A stretch of DNA of 37,570 nucleotides from Clostridia bacterium (lineage in GTDB: Bacteria > Bacillota > Sulfobacillia > SLMV01), in assembly GCA_003552525.1 (NCBI GenBank), contig PUNF01000214.1, positions 1 through 37,570 on the forward strand. Direction: 5' to 3'. Shown in pieces: positions 6,810 through 15,676 of this stretch. Numbering within the stretch: position 1 is the first letter of the stretch; every line of letters starts with the position of its first letter. The position numbers were made by a program, and so were the translations under genes. Below the pieces are notes generated by a model. That model did no database searches and had not been told where the DNA came from. It saw only the letters and a list, made by a program, of their open reading frames with translations.

Positions 6810-8225
6810 CTATACACGCTGAACCATCCGATATCCGATGAATAGGGCCCGAACGGATCCGTCGGCATCCGGGACGAATTCTATCTCCGAATCCTCTCCT
6901 CCACTATGGTACACCGCCGATCCTGGTCCCGTTGGCCGCAGGCGATAATTCGAGTTTCTCGTGCACAGATAGGGCTGTCCGTCTTCTATGCGCACGCGCA
7001 CCTCGTGGCCTTCTCCGGAGCGATACGCCCCGACCCAACGGCGCAATTCCGATGGCGCGAGACGTGTTTCTTCTACCGAGAACCTCGGGGTCGCCGGGTT
7101 CTCGCCCAGGCAAGCATTCAACAGGCCAAACCATATCCTACCTGAAGGTGCCCAACCGGCGTTGGCCATCACCATGATCGATAACTCCAGCTCGGGGCAG
7201 AATCCAAAGTGTGTCCGCACACCCATTCCTCCGCCCGCGTGCTCGATTGTTCGCACCCCATTTGCGCCCTTCCGATTCATGAGCGCATATCCATAGCGGG
7301 AATAGCAATCGATCGGAACCCGGGGCGCACACATCCTGATGATCCGTGCATCCTTCAATAAACGTCGACCGCGATAAGTCCCCATTCCCAGGAACAGCTC
7401 CGCATACTGCATCATCTCCCGGGCGGTCGACCGGCAGAAACCCGCCGCCGTCATCGGTGGCGAGTGTTCCCAGCGATGAAATGGCACTGGCGGACCATCC
7501 CCAAACCGCGCGTGCGACACCGTGTACTCCGCATCCGCTGACGGCCAGGCATCAAACGTGGTGTGCACCATCTGCAGCGGATCGAGGATTTCTTCTTTCA
7601 CGAACCGAGGGAAGGGGCGCCCATCGACAGATTCCACGACCGCACCAAGCAATGCGTAGCCGTCATTTGAGTAGGAGAAGAACCTCCCCGGCGGTCCAAG
7701 CGCACAGCCTTCTGGTCCCCGGAGAAACCCTAGCAAGTCACCCACTTGCCGGATGGGCGGATGGTCGATCCAATCCTGCCAGTCCCCAGCTTCTGCCAGG
7801 GCATCCACCACGGTTTGCTCGAGTGATTCCCGCGAGGCGTAGCGTAGGGCACCCGTGGGTGGCAATCCAGAGGTGTGACTCAGTAGGTGCGAGAGGCAAA
7901 CCGAGTCGCTCCATGGTGAACCGCCCATGGAAAAACCCTGAAGATGACGGGCCAGGGGATCTCCAAGCGATAGTGCACCGCGCTCTTCGAGGATCAACAA
8001 GCTCAAAGCGGCCATCGACTTGCCCACGGAAGCCAACTCGTAGAGTGTATCTCCAGTGGCCGGCAGGCCCTCCCGGGAATCCCGATAACCAAAGCCCCGG
8101 CAATAAATGACCTCTCCGCGCTGGCTCACGGCCACCGAGAGCCCCGGTATCTCGTGCTCATGCATCTGCCCGCACACGAAGGCTTCGATCTCCTCGGTAC
8201 GTAAAGGCCCCAGTGCCGTACCCAT
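6810..8225 (-). CDS. Serine hydrolase of the class C beta-lactamase / esterase superfamily
   Basis: A 471-residue cytoplasmic-looking protein (no signal peptide seen) with the three penicillin-binding motifs: SVGK (SxxK, nucleophile Ser) in YELASVGKSMAALSL, YSN in FSYSNDGYALLG, and HAGGGMG in place of KTG near residue 335. The roughly 100-residue C-terminal domain after FSVEETRLAPSELRRWVGAYRS resembles the lipocalin-like domain (DUF3471 type) found in such esterases. Substrate unknown: esterase, D-aminopeptidase and peptidase are all possible. ATG 8225 has AAGGGGG 7 bases upstream and is preferred over ATG 8246. It probably heads the operon with buk and folC (50-base gap to buk). Confidence 0.88.
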   Translation of the reverse strand: MGTALGPLRTEEIEAFVCGQMHEHEIPGLSVAVSQRGEVIYCRGFGYRDSREGLPATGDTLYELASVGKSMAALSLLILEERGALSLGDPLARHLQGFSMGGSPWSDSVCLSHLLSHTSGLPPTGALRYASRESLEQTVVDALAEAGDWQDWIDHPPIRQVGDLLGFLRGPEGCALGPPGRFFSYSNDGYALLGAVVESVDGRPFPRFVKEEILDPLQMVHTTFDAWPSADAEYTVSHARFGDGPPVPFHRWEHSPPMTAAGFCRSTAREMMQYAELFLGMGTYRGRRLLKDARIIRMCAPRVPIDCYSRYGYALMNRKGANGVRTIEHAGGGMGVRTHFGFCPELELSIMVMANAGWAPSGRIWFGLLNACLGENPATPRFSVEETRLAPSELRRWVGAYRSGEGHEVRVRIEDGQPYLCTRNSNYRLRPTGPGSAVYHSGGEDSEIEFVPDADGSVRALFIGYRMVQRV

Positions 8226-8343
8226 AAGCAAACCCCCTTCATACATCCGCCCATGCCGTATATCGCGTCAACGCCTCGGTTTTCGATAAGGAGGTGTGAC
8301 TCCCCTCTTAACCACGCGCTTTGCATCCCAGCGATACAAGCAC

Positions 8344-8372
8344 TTGGCGATGAATCGCGGCTATGCTATGAT
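8344..8372 (+). promoter_or_regulatory. Promoter of the ileS T-box transcript
   Basis: -35 TTGGCG (8344-8349), a 17-base spacer and -10 TATGAT (8367-8372). Start of transcription near 8379 would place the whole T-box leader in the 5' UTR. Confidence 0.75.
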
Positions 8373-8384
8373 GTCGATTACTGA

Positions 8385-8642
8385 AACGGACAATGAAGGA
8401 GACGAGTAGGCGGGAATGTTGCATAACAGAGAGCCCGGGATGCTGGAATCCGGGTAGCGATTCCCCTGAATATCCCTCCGGAGTCGCGGACCGAACCACA
8501 AAGTAGGCTCCGCCGGCCGGGACCGTTATCCCCCACGAACATGCACTTCACCGAGGGGTCGCGCGGCGAGCAAATCGCCGGCGGCAAAATGGGTGGTACC
8601 GCGGTCCAGGGGGCCGTCCCAGTATTGGGATGGCCCCCTTTT
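8385..8642 (+). promoter_or_regulatory. T-box riboswitch, isoleucine-specific, controlling ileS
   Basis: This leader reads uncharged tRNA-Ile and switches between terminator and antiterminator. Stem I shows the conserved GACGAGTAG entry near 8402, an AGAGAG segment and the distal GCTGGAATCCGGG loop. The specifier loop GAATATC carries ATC (8472-8474), an Ile codon. Stem III contains GCCGGGACCGTTATC. The T-box core GGGTGGTACCGCGG (8591-8604) has the bulge TGGT, which can pair with the ACCA end of tRNA-Ile. The intrinsic terminator at 8609-8642 is the off state. Lack of charged tRNA-Ile should let transcription read through into ileS. Confidence 0.96.
8609..8642 (+). terminator. Regulated terminator of the ileS T-box
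   Basis: GGGGGCCGTCCCA (8609-8621) pairs with TGGGATGGCCCCC (8626-8638) as a 13-bp stem with one G-U and a 4-base loop, followed by TTTT. It competes with the antiterminator formed by the T-box core just upstream. Confidence 0.93.
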
Positions 8643-8696
8643 GTGTGATTCACTACCAACACGGGCGACGTTTCCCCGGGTCGAAGGAGGATTCTC

Positions 8697-11600
8697 TTGT
8701 TTAATGCCGTTCCCGAGAACGTAAATTTTCCGCAAATGGAGGATCGAATACTGCGTTGGTGGGAAGAGGATGGAGTCCGCCGGGAGTATCTTGAGCGCAA
8801 CGATGATGCACCGGAGCACTTCTCTTTCCTGGACGGTCCCATCACGGCGAACAATCCAATGGGCGTGCATCACGCCTGGGGTCGGACCTACAAGGACTTG
8901 TTTCAAAGACACCGGACGATGCTGGGCTTCGAACAGCGCTATCAGAATGGCTTTGACTGTCAGGGCCTATGGGTCGAGGTCGAAGTAGAAAAGGCGCTCG
9001 GCATCAATTCCAAGCGAGAAATCGAGGAGTACGGCGTCGCGCGTTTTATCGAAGAATGCAAACAGCGCGTGTACAAGTACTCCGATGTCCAAACGGAGCA
9101 ATCGAAGCGACTGGGCTATTGGATGGACTGGGAGAACTCGTATTTCACCATGGCCGACGAAAATAACTACACCATCTGGCACTTCTTGAAGAAGATGCAC
9201 GCACGATCACTTATCTACAAGGGTGACGACGTGATGCCATGGTGTACCCGCTGCGGCACCGGGTTGAGCGAACACGAAATCGTCACCGAGGGATACAAGG
9301 AGCTTACGCACACCAGCGTCTACGTGCGTCTTCCCCTCCGCGATGAGGAAGCGAGCCTCCTCATCTGGACGACGACTCCCTGGACGTTGCCGGCCAACGT
9401 GGCGGTGGCCGTCAGCCCCGAGGACACATATGCGAAGGTACAAGTAGACGGAGAGCGCTTCATCCTGGCCCTAGAAGCGGCGAAACGAATCTTCGGCGAA
9501 GACGTGGCCGTCATCGACCAGTTCCCGGGAAATGCCCTACTCGGACGTAGTTATCTTGGTCCGCTCCCAGACCTCCCGGTTCAACAATCCATCGAGACGA
9601 CCATTATCCCCTGGGACGATGTCGATCCAGAAGAGGGAACCGGGTGTGTGCACATTGCACCGGGTTGTGGTCGCGAAGACTACCAGCTTGGCAAAGAACA
9701 CGACCTACCGACGCTCGCGCCCATCGACGAAAACGGCACTTACCTGCCCGGTTACGACTTCTTGAGTGGTATGGATGTGCACGAAGCCAACAGCGTAATC
9801 GTCGAGCGACTGGTGAAGGAAGGGCGGACACTGAGAACCGAGGAAATCACGCACCGGTATCCGGTCTGCTGGCGCTGTTCGCAGGAGCTTGTGTTCCGCC
9901 TCGTAGATGAATGGTTTATCGCCATGGACCCATGGCGAAAAGACATCATGGACGTCACACGCCAAATCCGATGGATCCCCGCCTTTGGTCTGCAGCGGGA
10001 GTTGGACTGGTTGCAAAACATGAGCGACTGGATGATCTCTAAGAAACGGTACTGGGGTCTCGCCCTGCCAATTTGGACATGTGAATCATGTGAGCACTTC
10101 GATGTGATCGGCGGGCCCGATGAGCTGAAAGATCGAGCCGTCGCCGGTTGGGATGATTTTGCGGGTCACTCGCCACACCGCCCGTGGATCGACGAGGTGA
10201 AGATCGCCTGCACCGAATGCAACGGGGTTATGCACCGCATCCCAGATGTCGGAAATCCCTGGCTAGATGCCGGTATCGTCGCCTACTCCACGCTGCATTA
10301 CCTCACGGATCCCTCCTATTGGGAGAAATGGTTCCCGGCGGATTTCATCACCGAATCGTTCCCGGGACAGTTTCGCAACTGGTTCTACTCCCTACTCGCC
10401 ATGAGTGCGGGGCTGACCCGGCGTCCCCCGTTTCTGACAGTCCTGGGTCACGGCCTTGTCCTGGACGAAAACGGCGAGGAAATGCACAAGAGCGGAGGGA
10501 ACGCGATCATGTTCGAAGATGCGGCCGATGAGATGGGAGCGGACGTCATGCGATGGCTGTACATGTCATCCAACCCCACATCAAATGTACTGTTCGGTTA
10601 CGGTGCGGCCGATGAGGTGCGGCGTCGATTCGTAATCCCCCTGTGGAATGTGTACTCGTTCTTCATCACGTACGCCCGCATCGATGGTTTCAACCCGGGT
10701 GAAGTGGAGGACGTCCCCGTTTCTGAACGGACACCACTGGATCGGTGGCTTCTGGCGCGCCTATATACCATCCTACGCGATGCAGATCATGCGCTTCGCG
10801 ATTACGATGCAGCTGAAGCCGCCCGCCTGCTGGAGTCGTTCACCGATGACCTGTCCAACTGGTATGTTCGCCGGTCTCGACGCCGCTTCTGGCGCAAGGG
10901 TAACGAGAACACCGACGATGATCAGCGCGACAAGCACGCAGCGTACCAAACGCTCTATGAAGCCCTGTGCCTGCTAACCCGCGCAATGGCGCCGTTTATG
11001 CCCTTTGTCACCGAGGAAATGTATCAGAACCTGGTGCGTGCCCCGTATCCAACCGCTGCGCGGAGCGTGCATCTGACGGATTATCCCGAACCGCAACCCC
11101 AGTGGCATAACCCTCGACTCGAACGGGAGATGGCCGCGGTGCGCAGGATCGCATCCCTGGGACGCGCGGCTCGTAATGCCGCGGGGTTCAAGGTGCGACA
11201 ACCATTGGAAGCGATCATGGTTGCCGGGCCCGAGTGGGACCGCACCCTCGATGCGCTGATCAAAGAGGAACTGAACGTTCGACAAATCCGGGTGGTCTCC
11301 GACGAAAGCGATTTCATCAGCTACGAGGTGAAACCGGATTACTCGGTGCTCGGTCCTCGCTTCCAGTCCGATATGCCGCGGGTCGCCCAGGCGGTTTCCC
11401 AGGAAGATGCCCGCACACTTGCTGAGAAGGTCCGCGCCGGTGAGCCGATACGCGTGGGCGACGAATTCGACCTGGAACCCGAGGATCTCATCGTTCGCAC
11501 GCACAACCGAGAAGGCTACGCTGCTGCCGCAGAGGGTGGTTTCACCGTCGCCGTGAGCACCGAGCTGACCGAAGAATTGCGTCGGGAGGGGCTGGCCCGC

Positions 11601-11840
11601 GAAGCCATACGCTTCATCCAAGACAGCCGCAAGCGCGCTGGACTCGAGGTTTCCGACCGGATAATCCTCACGTATTCGGCCACCGGAGAACTCGAGGCCG
11701 CCCTGCGCGATTTCGCCGCCCTGGTGGCCGATGAAGTCCTCGCGATCGAATTCAAGGCGTGTAACAACCCGGGAGGTCACCGCTTCGAGGCTGAGATTGA
11801 AACCATGGACCTGGTCATTGGTATCGAGAAGGCGGGCTAG
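8697..11840 (+). CDS. ileS: Isoleucyl-tRNA synthetase (divergent, long form)
   Basis: A class I aminoacyl-tRNA synthetase of 1047 residues that attaches isoleucine to tRNA-Ile. TTG 8697 is the start: AAGGAGG lies 6 bases upstream. The Ile assignment is supported by the ATC specifier of its T-box and by the architecture: catalytic N-terminus, CP1 editing insert, CxxC pairs (CTRCG near residue 182; CWRC; CESC and CTEC, probable zinc knuckles), WISKKRYWG-like WMISKKRYWG, and an anticodon-binding C-terminal half. Both class I signatures are unusual: GVHH (56-59) where HIGH is expected and EMHKSGGN (595-602) where KMSKSxGN is expected. The length and C-terminal layout resemble type 2 (eukaryote-like) IleRS. 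Confidence 0.95.
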   Translation: MFNAVPENVNFPQMEDRILRWWEEDGVRREYLERNDDAPEHFSFLDGPITANNPMGVHHAWGRTYKDLFQRHRTMLGFEQRYQNGFDCQGLWVEVEVEKALGINSKREIEEYGVARFIEECKQRVYKYSDVQTEQSKRLGYWMDWENSYFTMADENNYTIWHFLKKMHARSLIYKGDDVMPWCTRCGTGLSEHEIVTEGYKELTHTSVYVRLPLRDEEASLLIWTTTPWTLPANVAVAVSPEDTYAKVQVDGERFILALEAAKRIFGEDVAVIDQFPGNALLGRSYLGPLPDLPVQQSIETTIIPWDDVDPEEGTGCVHIAPGCGREDYQLGKEHDLPTLAPIDENGTYLPGYDFLSGMDVHEANSVIVERLVKEGRTLRTEEITHRYPVCWRCSQELVFRLVDEWFIAMDPWRKDIMDVTRQIRWIPAFGLQRELDWLQNMSDWMISKKRYWGLALPIWTCESCEHFDVIGGPDELKDRAVAGWDDFAGHSPHRPWIDEVKIACTECNGVMHRIPDVGNPWLDAGIVAYSTLHYLTDPSYWEKWFPADFITESFPGQFRNWFYSLLAMSAGLTRRPPFLTVLGHGLVLDENGEEMHKSGGNAIMFEDAADEMGADVMRWLYMSSNPTSNVLFGYGAADEVRRRFVIPLWNVYSFFITYARIDGFNPGEVEDVPVSERTPLDRWLLARLYTILRDADHALRDYDAAEAARLLESFTDDLSNWYVRRSRRRFWRKGNENTDDDQRDKHAAYQTLYEALCLLTRAMAPFMPFVTEEMYQNLVRAPYPTAARSVHLTDYPEPQPQWHNPRLEREMAAVRRIASLGRAARNAAGFKVRQPLEAIMVAGPEWDRTLDALIKEELNVRQIRVVSDESDFISYEVKPDYSVLGPRFQSDMPRVAQAVSQEDARTLAEKVRAGEPIRVGDEFDLEPEDLIVRTHNREGYAAAAEGGFTVAVSTELTEELRREGLAREAIRFIQDSRKRAGLEVSDRIILTYSATGELEAALRDFAALVADEVLAIEFKACNNPGGHRFEAEIETMDLVIGIEKAG

Positions 11841-11847
11841 GCCCGTA

Positions 11848-11881
11848 TCCGCGGGGGTCTCGATCCGAAGACTCCCGCGGA
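11848..11881. terminator. Strong hairpin between convergent ileS and the rnf operon
   Basis: CCGCGGGGGTCT (11849-11860) pairs with AGACTCCCGCGG (11869-11880), 12 bp with one G-U and an 8-base loop, starting 8 bases after the ileS stop. No U-tract follows on either strand, so it may slow or end transcription in both directions only with help, or protect 3' ends. A smaller CGGGC-TAG-GCCCG hairpin overlaps the ileS stop. The rest of 11882-12116 shows nothing I recognise. Confidence 0.5.
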
Positions 11882-12116
11882 GTACTCTCCCCCCGGAGCG
11901 CGACCACATCTTTGCGCCTCGCGCATCCGCCCGAAGAATCGGGCCACCTGCGCCTGATATTCGCCGCCGTCCGGGCCAGATCCCCGGGGCGGCTCATTGC
12001 ATGTACACAACATGGATTCACCTGCCCGATGGATGATGCGGGGAAGGGAGTTGTCTTCGTGGCGACGGATCACCCCGGAGATGGGCACCGGGAAAGCCTG
12101 GAACCACCAGGGGACA

Positions 12117-12515
12117 CTAGCGCAGAATGTGATCGTAGGGCGATTCCTCGGGCGAGATCAGTTCAACGATGAGCCCGTTGGGAACGCAGATGGACCGATC
12201 ACCAGCAGTTCGGAGGTATCCCATCTCGACGCATATCTGCCTGGGACACTCCGCATGATGCACGGTGGCTTCCCTTCCATCCACGCGGAGGGCCATCCCT
12301 CCCGCGGGACCCTCCAACCATTTGTCTTCCTGCGCCGGCAGCGAAATCTCCTGCACGACTTCACTGCCACCACCGGGAAGGAGGCGGATTACGCGCAGCG
12401 TTGTCGGCTCGACCTCGGTATCCGGCGCCAAGAGAATCCAGGCACCTGCCGACATAACGAGCACGAAGGCGATGATCAGAAGATCCCATCGACCGAACAG
12501 TCGCCTAAAGTCCAT
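12117..12515 (-). CDS. Membrane-anchored NusG domain II protein of the rnf operon
   Basis: A 132-residue protein: one N-terminal membrane helix (WDLLIIAFVLVMSAGAWILL, residues 10-29), then an extracytoplasmic NusG_II-type beta domain with a conserved Cys pair in AECPRQICVEMG followed by the typical SICVPNGLIVEL ending. The domain family is named for similarity to domain II of some NusG proteins, but this protein has no NGN domain and is not a transcription factor. Such genes accompany rnf operons in many anaerobes and their role is not settled; a redox or assembly function is plausible given the cysteines. Its ATG overlaps the 3' end of apbE by 11 bases, indicating the same transcript. Confidence 0.8.
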   Translation of the reverse strand: MDFRRLFGRWDLLIIAFVLVMSAGAWILLAPDTEVEPTTLRVIRLLPGGGSEVVQEISLPAQEDKWLEGPAGGMALRVDGREATVHHAECPRQICVEMGYLRTAGDRSICVPNGLIVELISPEESPYDHILR

Positions 12516-13566
12516 CGCGCGTCATCTCCACCCGCTCATCCATCCGATCCGTGGCATGGATGTCCCTTTGGGCATCGATGATCAGCCCCTCGACCCCCTG
12601 CCACCCGTCGATCAAGCGCAGGGCGTCATCCGGTTGCATCGGCATCACCGCGGTGGAGATCCCATCCGCGCCCAGGGAGCTATCCGAGAGGACCGTGGCC
12701 GCCATGATTTCCTCTGCTGGCCACCCGGTACGCGCATCGAGGATATGGGATCGGCGTATACCCTCTTGATCGATGAAGTATCGCTGGTAATCACCACTGG
12801 TACTGATGTGCTCGCCATCGGGCAATTCCACCGCCGCGTAGGTGGTGCCGGGATCGCGGGGATGCTCGAGGCCTATCCACCAATGTCGTCCGCCGGGAGC
12901 CTCGCCAAGCGCTCCGATACTACTTGGGCCCGCGATAACAAGCGCCCCCGTCACATCGCGCTCACGTAATCGTTCGAGCGCGTAGTCGGCGATATAGCCC
13001 TTGATGAGCGCTTCGAGATCCAGCAGCATATCGGATTCAATCCGGACACGCCCATTCTCCAATTCGACACGCCGGTAGTCCACTGCACGCAGGGCTTCCG
13101 TAATCTCGGCTTGGTCGGGCACCCTGTGATCGCCGCTGTAAAATCCCCACAGTTCCACGACTGGTCCCACCGTCGGATCAAAGGCACCTCCGCTTCGCTC
13201 GGCAACCTCGAGGGCATAGCCGAGGAGTGTCTCGAATTCCTCGGACACCTCTACCGATTCGCCCGCCGAAGCATTGACCCGCGCGGTTTCACTGTCTTCG
13301 CAGTACAAGCTCAAGCGACAGCCCAGTGTGTCCATATCATCGATCACCTGCCGCACCTCCGCTCGAAGCGCATCAGGCTCACGCGGGGCGTGTGCACGAA
13401 TCGTCACGATGGTGCCCAGGATCAGTGCGTCTTCGACCACCAGGTTGGTCTGCTCCTCGGGCGCCTGCGGACCACATCCCGGAAACGATGCAACGCTGGC
13501 GACCACCAAGACGAGTGTCGCCAGCGTTAGCAGGTAAGCACTTTTGATGCCAGATCCTCGGTTCAA
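12505..13566 (-). CDS. apbE: FAD:protein FMN transferase (ApbE), flavinylates RnfG/RnfD
   Basis: ApbE moves FMN from FAD onto a Thr of flavoproteins outside the membrane; the Rnf subunits encoded just upstream are its natural substrates. TTG 13566 overlaps the rnfB stop as TTGA and has GGAGGAAGG 6 bases before it, giving 353 residues. The N-terminus is a signal peptide ending ASFPGCGPQ, a possible but non-ideal lipobox. Conserved elements: LGTIVTIRAH, GGAFDPTVGPVVELWGF, SHILDARTGWPAEE and the metal-binding SLGADGISTA. The usual GGN in the FAD-binding loop reads AGPSS (near GALVIAGPSSIGALG), a departure worth noting, although the Asp and Thr ligands near the C-terminus are kept. Confidence 0.9.
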   Translation of the reverse strand: MNRGSGIKSAYLLTLATLVLVVASVASFPGCGPQAPEEQTNLVVEDALILGTIVTIRAHAPREPDALRAEVRQVIDDMDTLGCRLSLYCEDSETARVNASAGESVEVSEEFETLLGYALEVAERSGGAFDPTVGPVVELWGFYSGDHRVPDQAEITEALRAVDYRRVELENGRVRIESDMLLDLEALIKGYIADYALERLRERDVTGALVIAGPSSIGALGEAPGGRHWWIGLEHPRDPGTTYAAVELPDGEHISTSGDYQRYFIDQEGIRRSHILDARTGWPAEEIMAATVLSDSSLGADGISTAVMPMQPDDALRLIDGWQGVEGLIIDAQRDIHATDRMDERVEMTRDGL

Positions 13567-14381
13567 CCGGTTCCTTCCTCCTTCACCGCCACCCCTTGTC
13601 GCGGCGGTTGCAACGCCCCCGTAGGGCAAATATCGATCGCGCCTTCGCAACCCTCACAGTTCTCGTAATCTACCTCGGCCAGGTTATCCTCTAAGCGATA
13701 CGCATCGGGGAACTTCCGAACACACAAACCACACGCGATACAGGCATTCTTACACGCCTGCCGCGACTCACGTGGTCCATCGTGGGAGACACACATCACG
13801 TATACGGGTAGGTTTTCGGGGAGAATCTCGATGATTCCACGCGGGCAGGCATCAACGCAGTTTCCGCATGCAGTACACGCTTCCTCATCAATCACGGGCA
13901 ACCCGTTATCCGCCATAAAAATGGCGTCGAACGGGCAGACGCGAACACAGTTTCCAAGACCAAGGCAACCGTACTCGCAAACCTTGTGGCCGGCGGCGAC
14001 AGCATGGGCTGCGTCGCAATCGGGCTCACCCACGTATTGGAAGCGGTCCTTGGCCGCATCGTGGGTGCCGCGGCAACGAACCACCGCAACCTGGCGATTC
14101 TCGTCAACCTCGACCTCCTGGCCCAGGATGTGGGCAATGTGCTGCCACATGCCCGATCCGGCCACGGGGCAGTCCATGGGACTGGACTCGCCATGCACCA
14201 GGGCCTCCGCGAATGCGGTGCAACCTGCAAATCCGCAGCCACCACAGTTTGCACCCGGCAGAGCTTCTTCGATGGCCTCAATGCGTTCGTCGCGCTTGAC
14301 AGCCAAGACCCGTGCTGCAAAGGCAAGTCCGGCGCCGAAAAGCAACCCCAGGGCCATCAATGTCGCTACAGCATGAAGCAA
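13563..14381 (-). CDS. rnfB: Rnf complex subunit B (iron-sulfur, ferredoxin-accepting)
   Basis: RnfB takes electrons from reduced ferredoxin at the cytoplasmic face. 272 residues: an N-terminal membrane helix, then the CGGCGFAGC cluster motif with a later Cys (C46, C49, C54, C71), then ferredoxin-type clusters CLGLGNCVRVCP and CTACGNCVDACP, and a further pair CIACGLCVRKFP / CEGCEGAIDICP. TTG 14381 is the start, with GAGGTG 8 bases upstream. The gap to rnfA is 64 bases, the longest inside this operon. Confidence 0.95.
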   Translation of the reverse strand: MLHAVATLMALGLLFGAGLAFAARVLAVKRDERIEAIEEALPGANCGGCGFAGCTAFAEALVHGESSPMDCPVAGSGMWQHIAHILGQEVEVDENRQVAVVRCRGTHDAAKDRFQYVGEPDCDAAHAVAAGHKVCEYGCLGLGNCVRVCPFDAIFMADNGLPVIDEEACTACGNCVDACPRGIIEILPENLPVYVMCVSHDGPRESRQACKNACIACGLCVRKFPDAYRLEDNLAEVDYENCEGCEGAIDICPTGALQPPRQGVAVKEEGTG

Positions 14382-14445
14382 GTCGACAACACCTCAATTC
14401 GTAAATCCCTCACCGGCATCCTGACAAATATTCGGCTGGGATGGA

Positions 14446-15042
14446 TCAACCTCCCAGCATTGCCGTCACATCAAAGCCCGCAAAGGCCATGAAGGCCAAG
14501 GACATGATGGCCGCCGTGACCAGTGCAATCGGGGTACCCTTCATGGGCCCCGGGACATCCGCCCGATCAAGGCGCTCTCTCATCGCCGCGAACAATACGA
14601 TGACGATGAAGAAGCCGATGCCCGATCCCAGGGCGTGAAAGACGGTCTCCACGAACGTGTAACCGTCCGTGATGTTCAGCAGGGCAACGCCCATGATCGC
14701 GCAGTTGGTGGTGATCAGCGGCAAGAAAACCCCGAGTGCTTTGTACAGGGGTGGACTAAACTTCAACATGACCATTTCCACGAACTGTACCAGGGTCGCG
14801 ATGACCAGGATAAAGGCCACGGTCTGCAGATACTCGATGCCAAATCGCTCGAGAAACTGGTGCTGTATCACCCAGGTAACCATCGATGACATGCCCATCA
14901 CGAAAATGACCGCGCCACCCATGCCTATCGCGGAATCGAGGAATTGCGAGACTCCGAGGTAAGGGCAAATACCCAGGAATTGGATAAGCACGATATTGTT
15001 GACCAGAGCGGCCGCAAAGAAGATGACAACAAGATCAGCCAT
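14446..15042 (-). CDS. rnfA: Rnf complex subunit A (integral membrane)
   Basis: A 198-residue, six-helix membrane protein of the RnfA/RnfE/NqrD/NqrE family. It begins MADLVVIFFAAALVNNIVLIQFLGICPYLGVS, with the conserved Cys-containing half-helix that helps hold a [2Fe-2S] cluster between RnfA and RnfE, and has the inverted repeat segment TTNCAIMGVALL in the second half. It forms the membrane core for electron and ion transfer. The ATG overlaps the rnfE stop by 8 bases. Confidence 0.95.
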   Translation of the reverse strand: MADLVVIFFAAALVNNIVLIQFLGICPYLGVSQFLDSAIGMGGAVIFVMGMSSMVTWVIQHQFLERFGIEYLQTVAFILVIATLVQFVEMVMLKFSPPLYKALGVFLPLITTNCAIMGVALLNITDGYTFVETVFHALGSGIGFFIVIVLFAAMRERLDRADVPGPMKGTPIALVTAAIMSLAFMAFAGFDVTAMLGG

Positions 15043-15673
15043 GCGTCAAGGCCTCCTTTCGCGCTTTCAGCTCTGCCCGACGCGCGCGTCGGTCCCACCA
15101 GTTCATGGCACCCATCAGGAATCCGAGCCCAAGGAAAGCACCCGGAGGCAGGATCATCATGATGGCGGGCTGATAGGTGGTTCCCATGATGGCCACCCCG
15201 AATACCGTACCGGCACCGAGCAGCTCCCGGAAGGCGGCGAGCACGGTAAGTGCGAGCGTAAAGCCCACGCCCATGCCAAGGCCATCCGCTACCGAACGCA
15301 CCAGGGGATTCTTTGACGCGAATGCTTCAGCCCGCCCGAGGATGAGGCAGTTCACCACGATGAGCGGGATGAAGATCCCGAGGGCCTGGTGTATCGGGGG
15401 GACTAGGGCTGCCATCGTATAATCAACGATCGTGACAAAGCTCGCGATAATGACAATGAAACTCGGTATCCTGATCTTTCGAGGGATCATATTTCGCAGG
15501 AGGGAAACAAGAATGTTTGACATGAGCAGCACCGCCGTCGTGGCAAGGCCCATCCCGATACCGTTTATCGCGGATGTGGTCACTGCCAGCGCCGGGCACA
15601 TGCCCAGAACGAGGCGGAGTACCGGGTTCTCGATCTTGATCCCCTTGGCAAAATCACTCCATAATCGTTCCAA
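15035..15673 (-). CDS. rnfE: Rnf complex subunit E (integral membrane)
   Basis: A 212-residue paralogue and partner of RnfA. Seen: NPVLRLVLGMCPALAVTTSA (first Cys-bearing half helix), IVVNCLILGRAEAFASKN (second), and a charged C-terminal tail. Together with RnfA it forms the pseudo-symmetric membrane core with a shared iron-sulfur site. Start TTG 15673 has GGAG about 9 bases upstream and lies 3 bases after the rnfG stop. Confidence 0.95.
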   Translation of the reverse strand: MERLWSDFAKGIKIENPVLRLVLGMCPALAVTTSAINGIGMGLATTAVLLMSNILVSLLRNMIPRKIRIPSFIVIIASFVTIVDYTMAALVPPIHQALGIFIPLIVVNCLILGRAEAFASKNPLVRSVADGLGMGVGFTLALTVLAAFRELLGAGTVFGVAIMGTTYQPAIMMILPPGAFLGLGFLMGAMNWWDRRARRAELKARKEALTHG

Positions 15674-15676
15674 GGC

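Noticed and set aside
7346-8110. A 254-residue plus-strand open frame opposite the serine hydrolase
   Set aside because: Proline-, serine- and arginine-rich with no family pattern, typical of a GC-rich antisense frame.
8288-8296. A perfect SD-like AAGGAGGTG with no gene after it
   Set aside because: The next possible GTG is followed at once by TGA and no open frame starts at a normal distance; it is probably chance or part of an unrelated element.
10974-11909. A 311-residue minus-strand open frame opposite the ileS end
   Set aside because: No motif or SD; ileS on the other strand is complete and conserved there.
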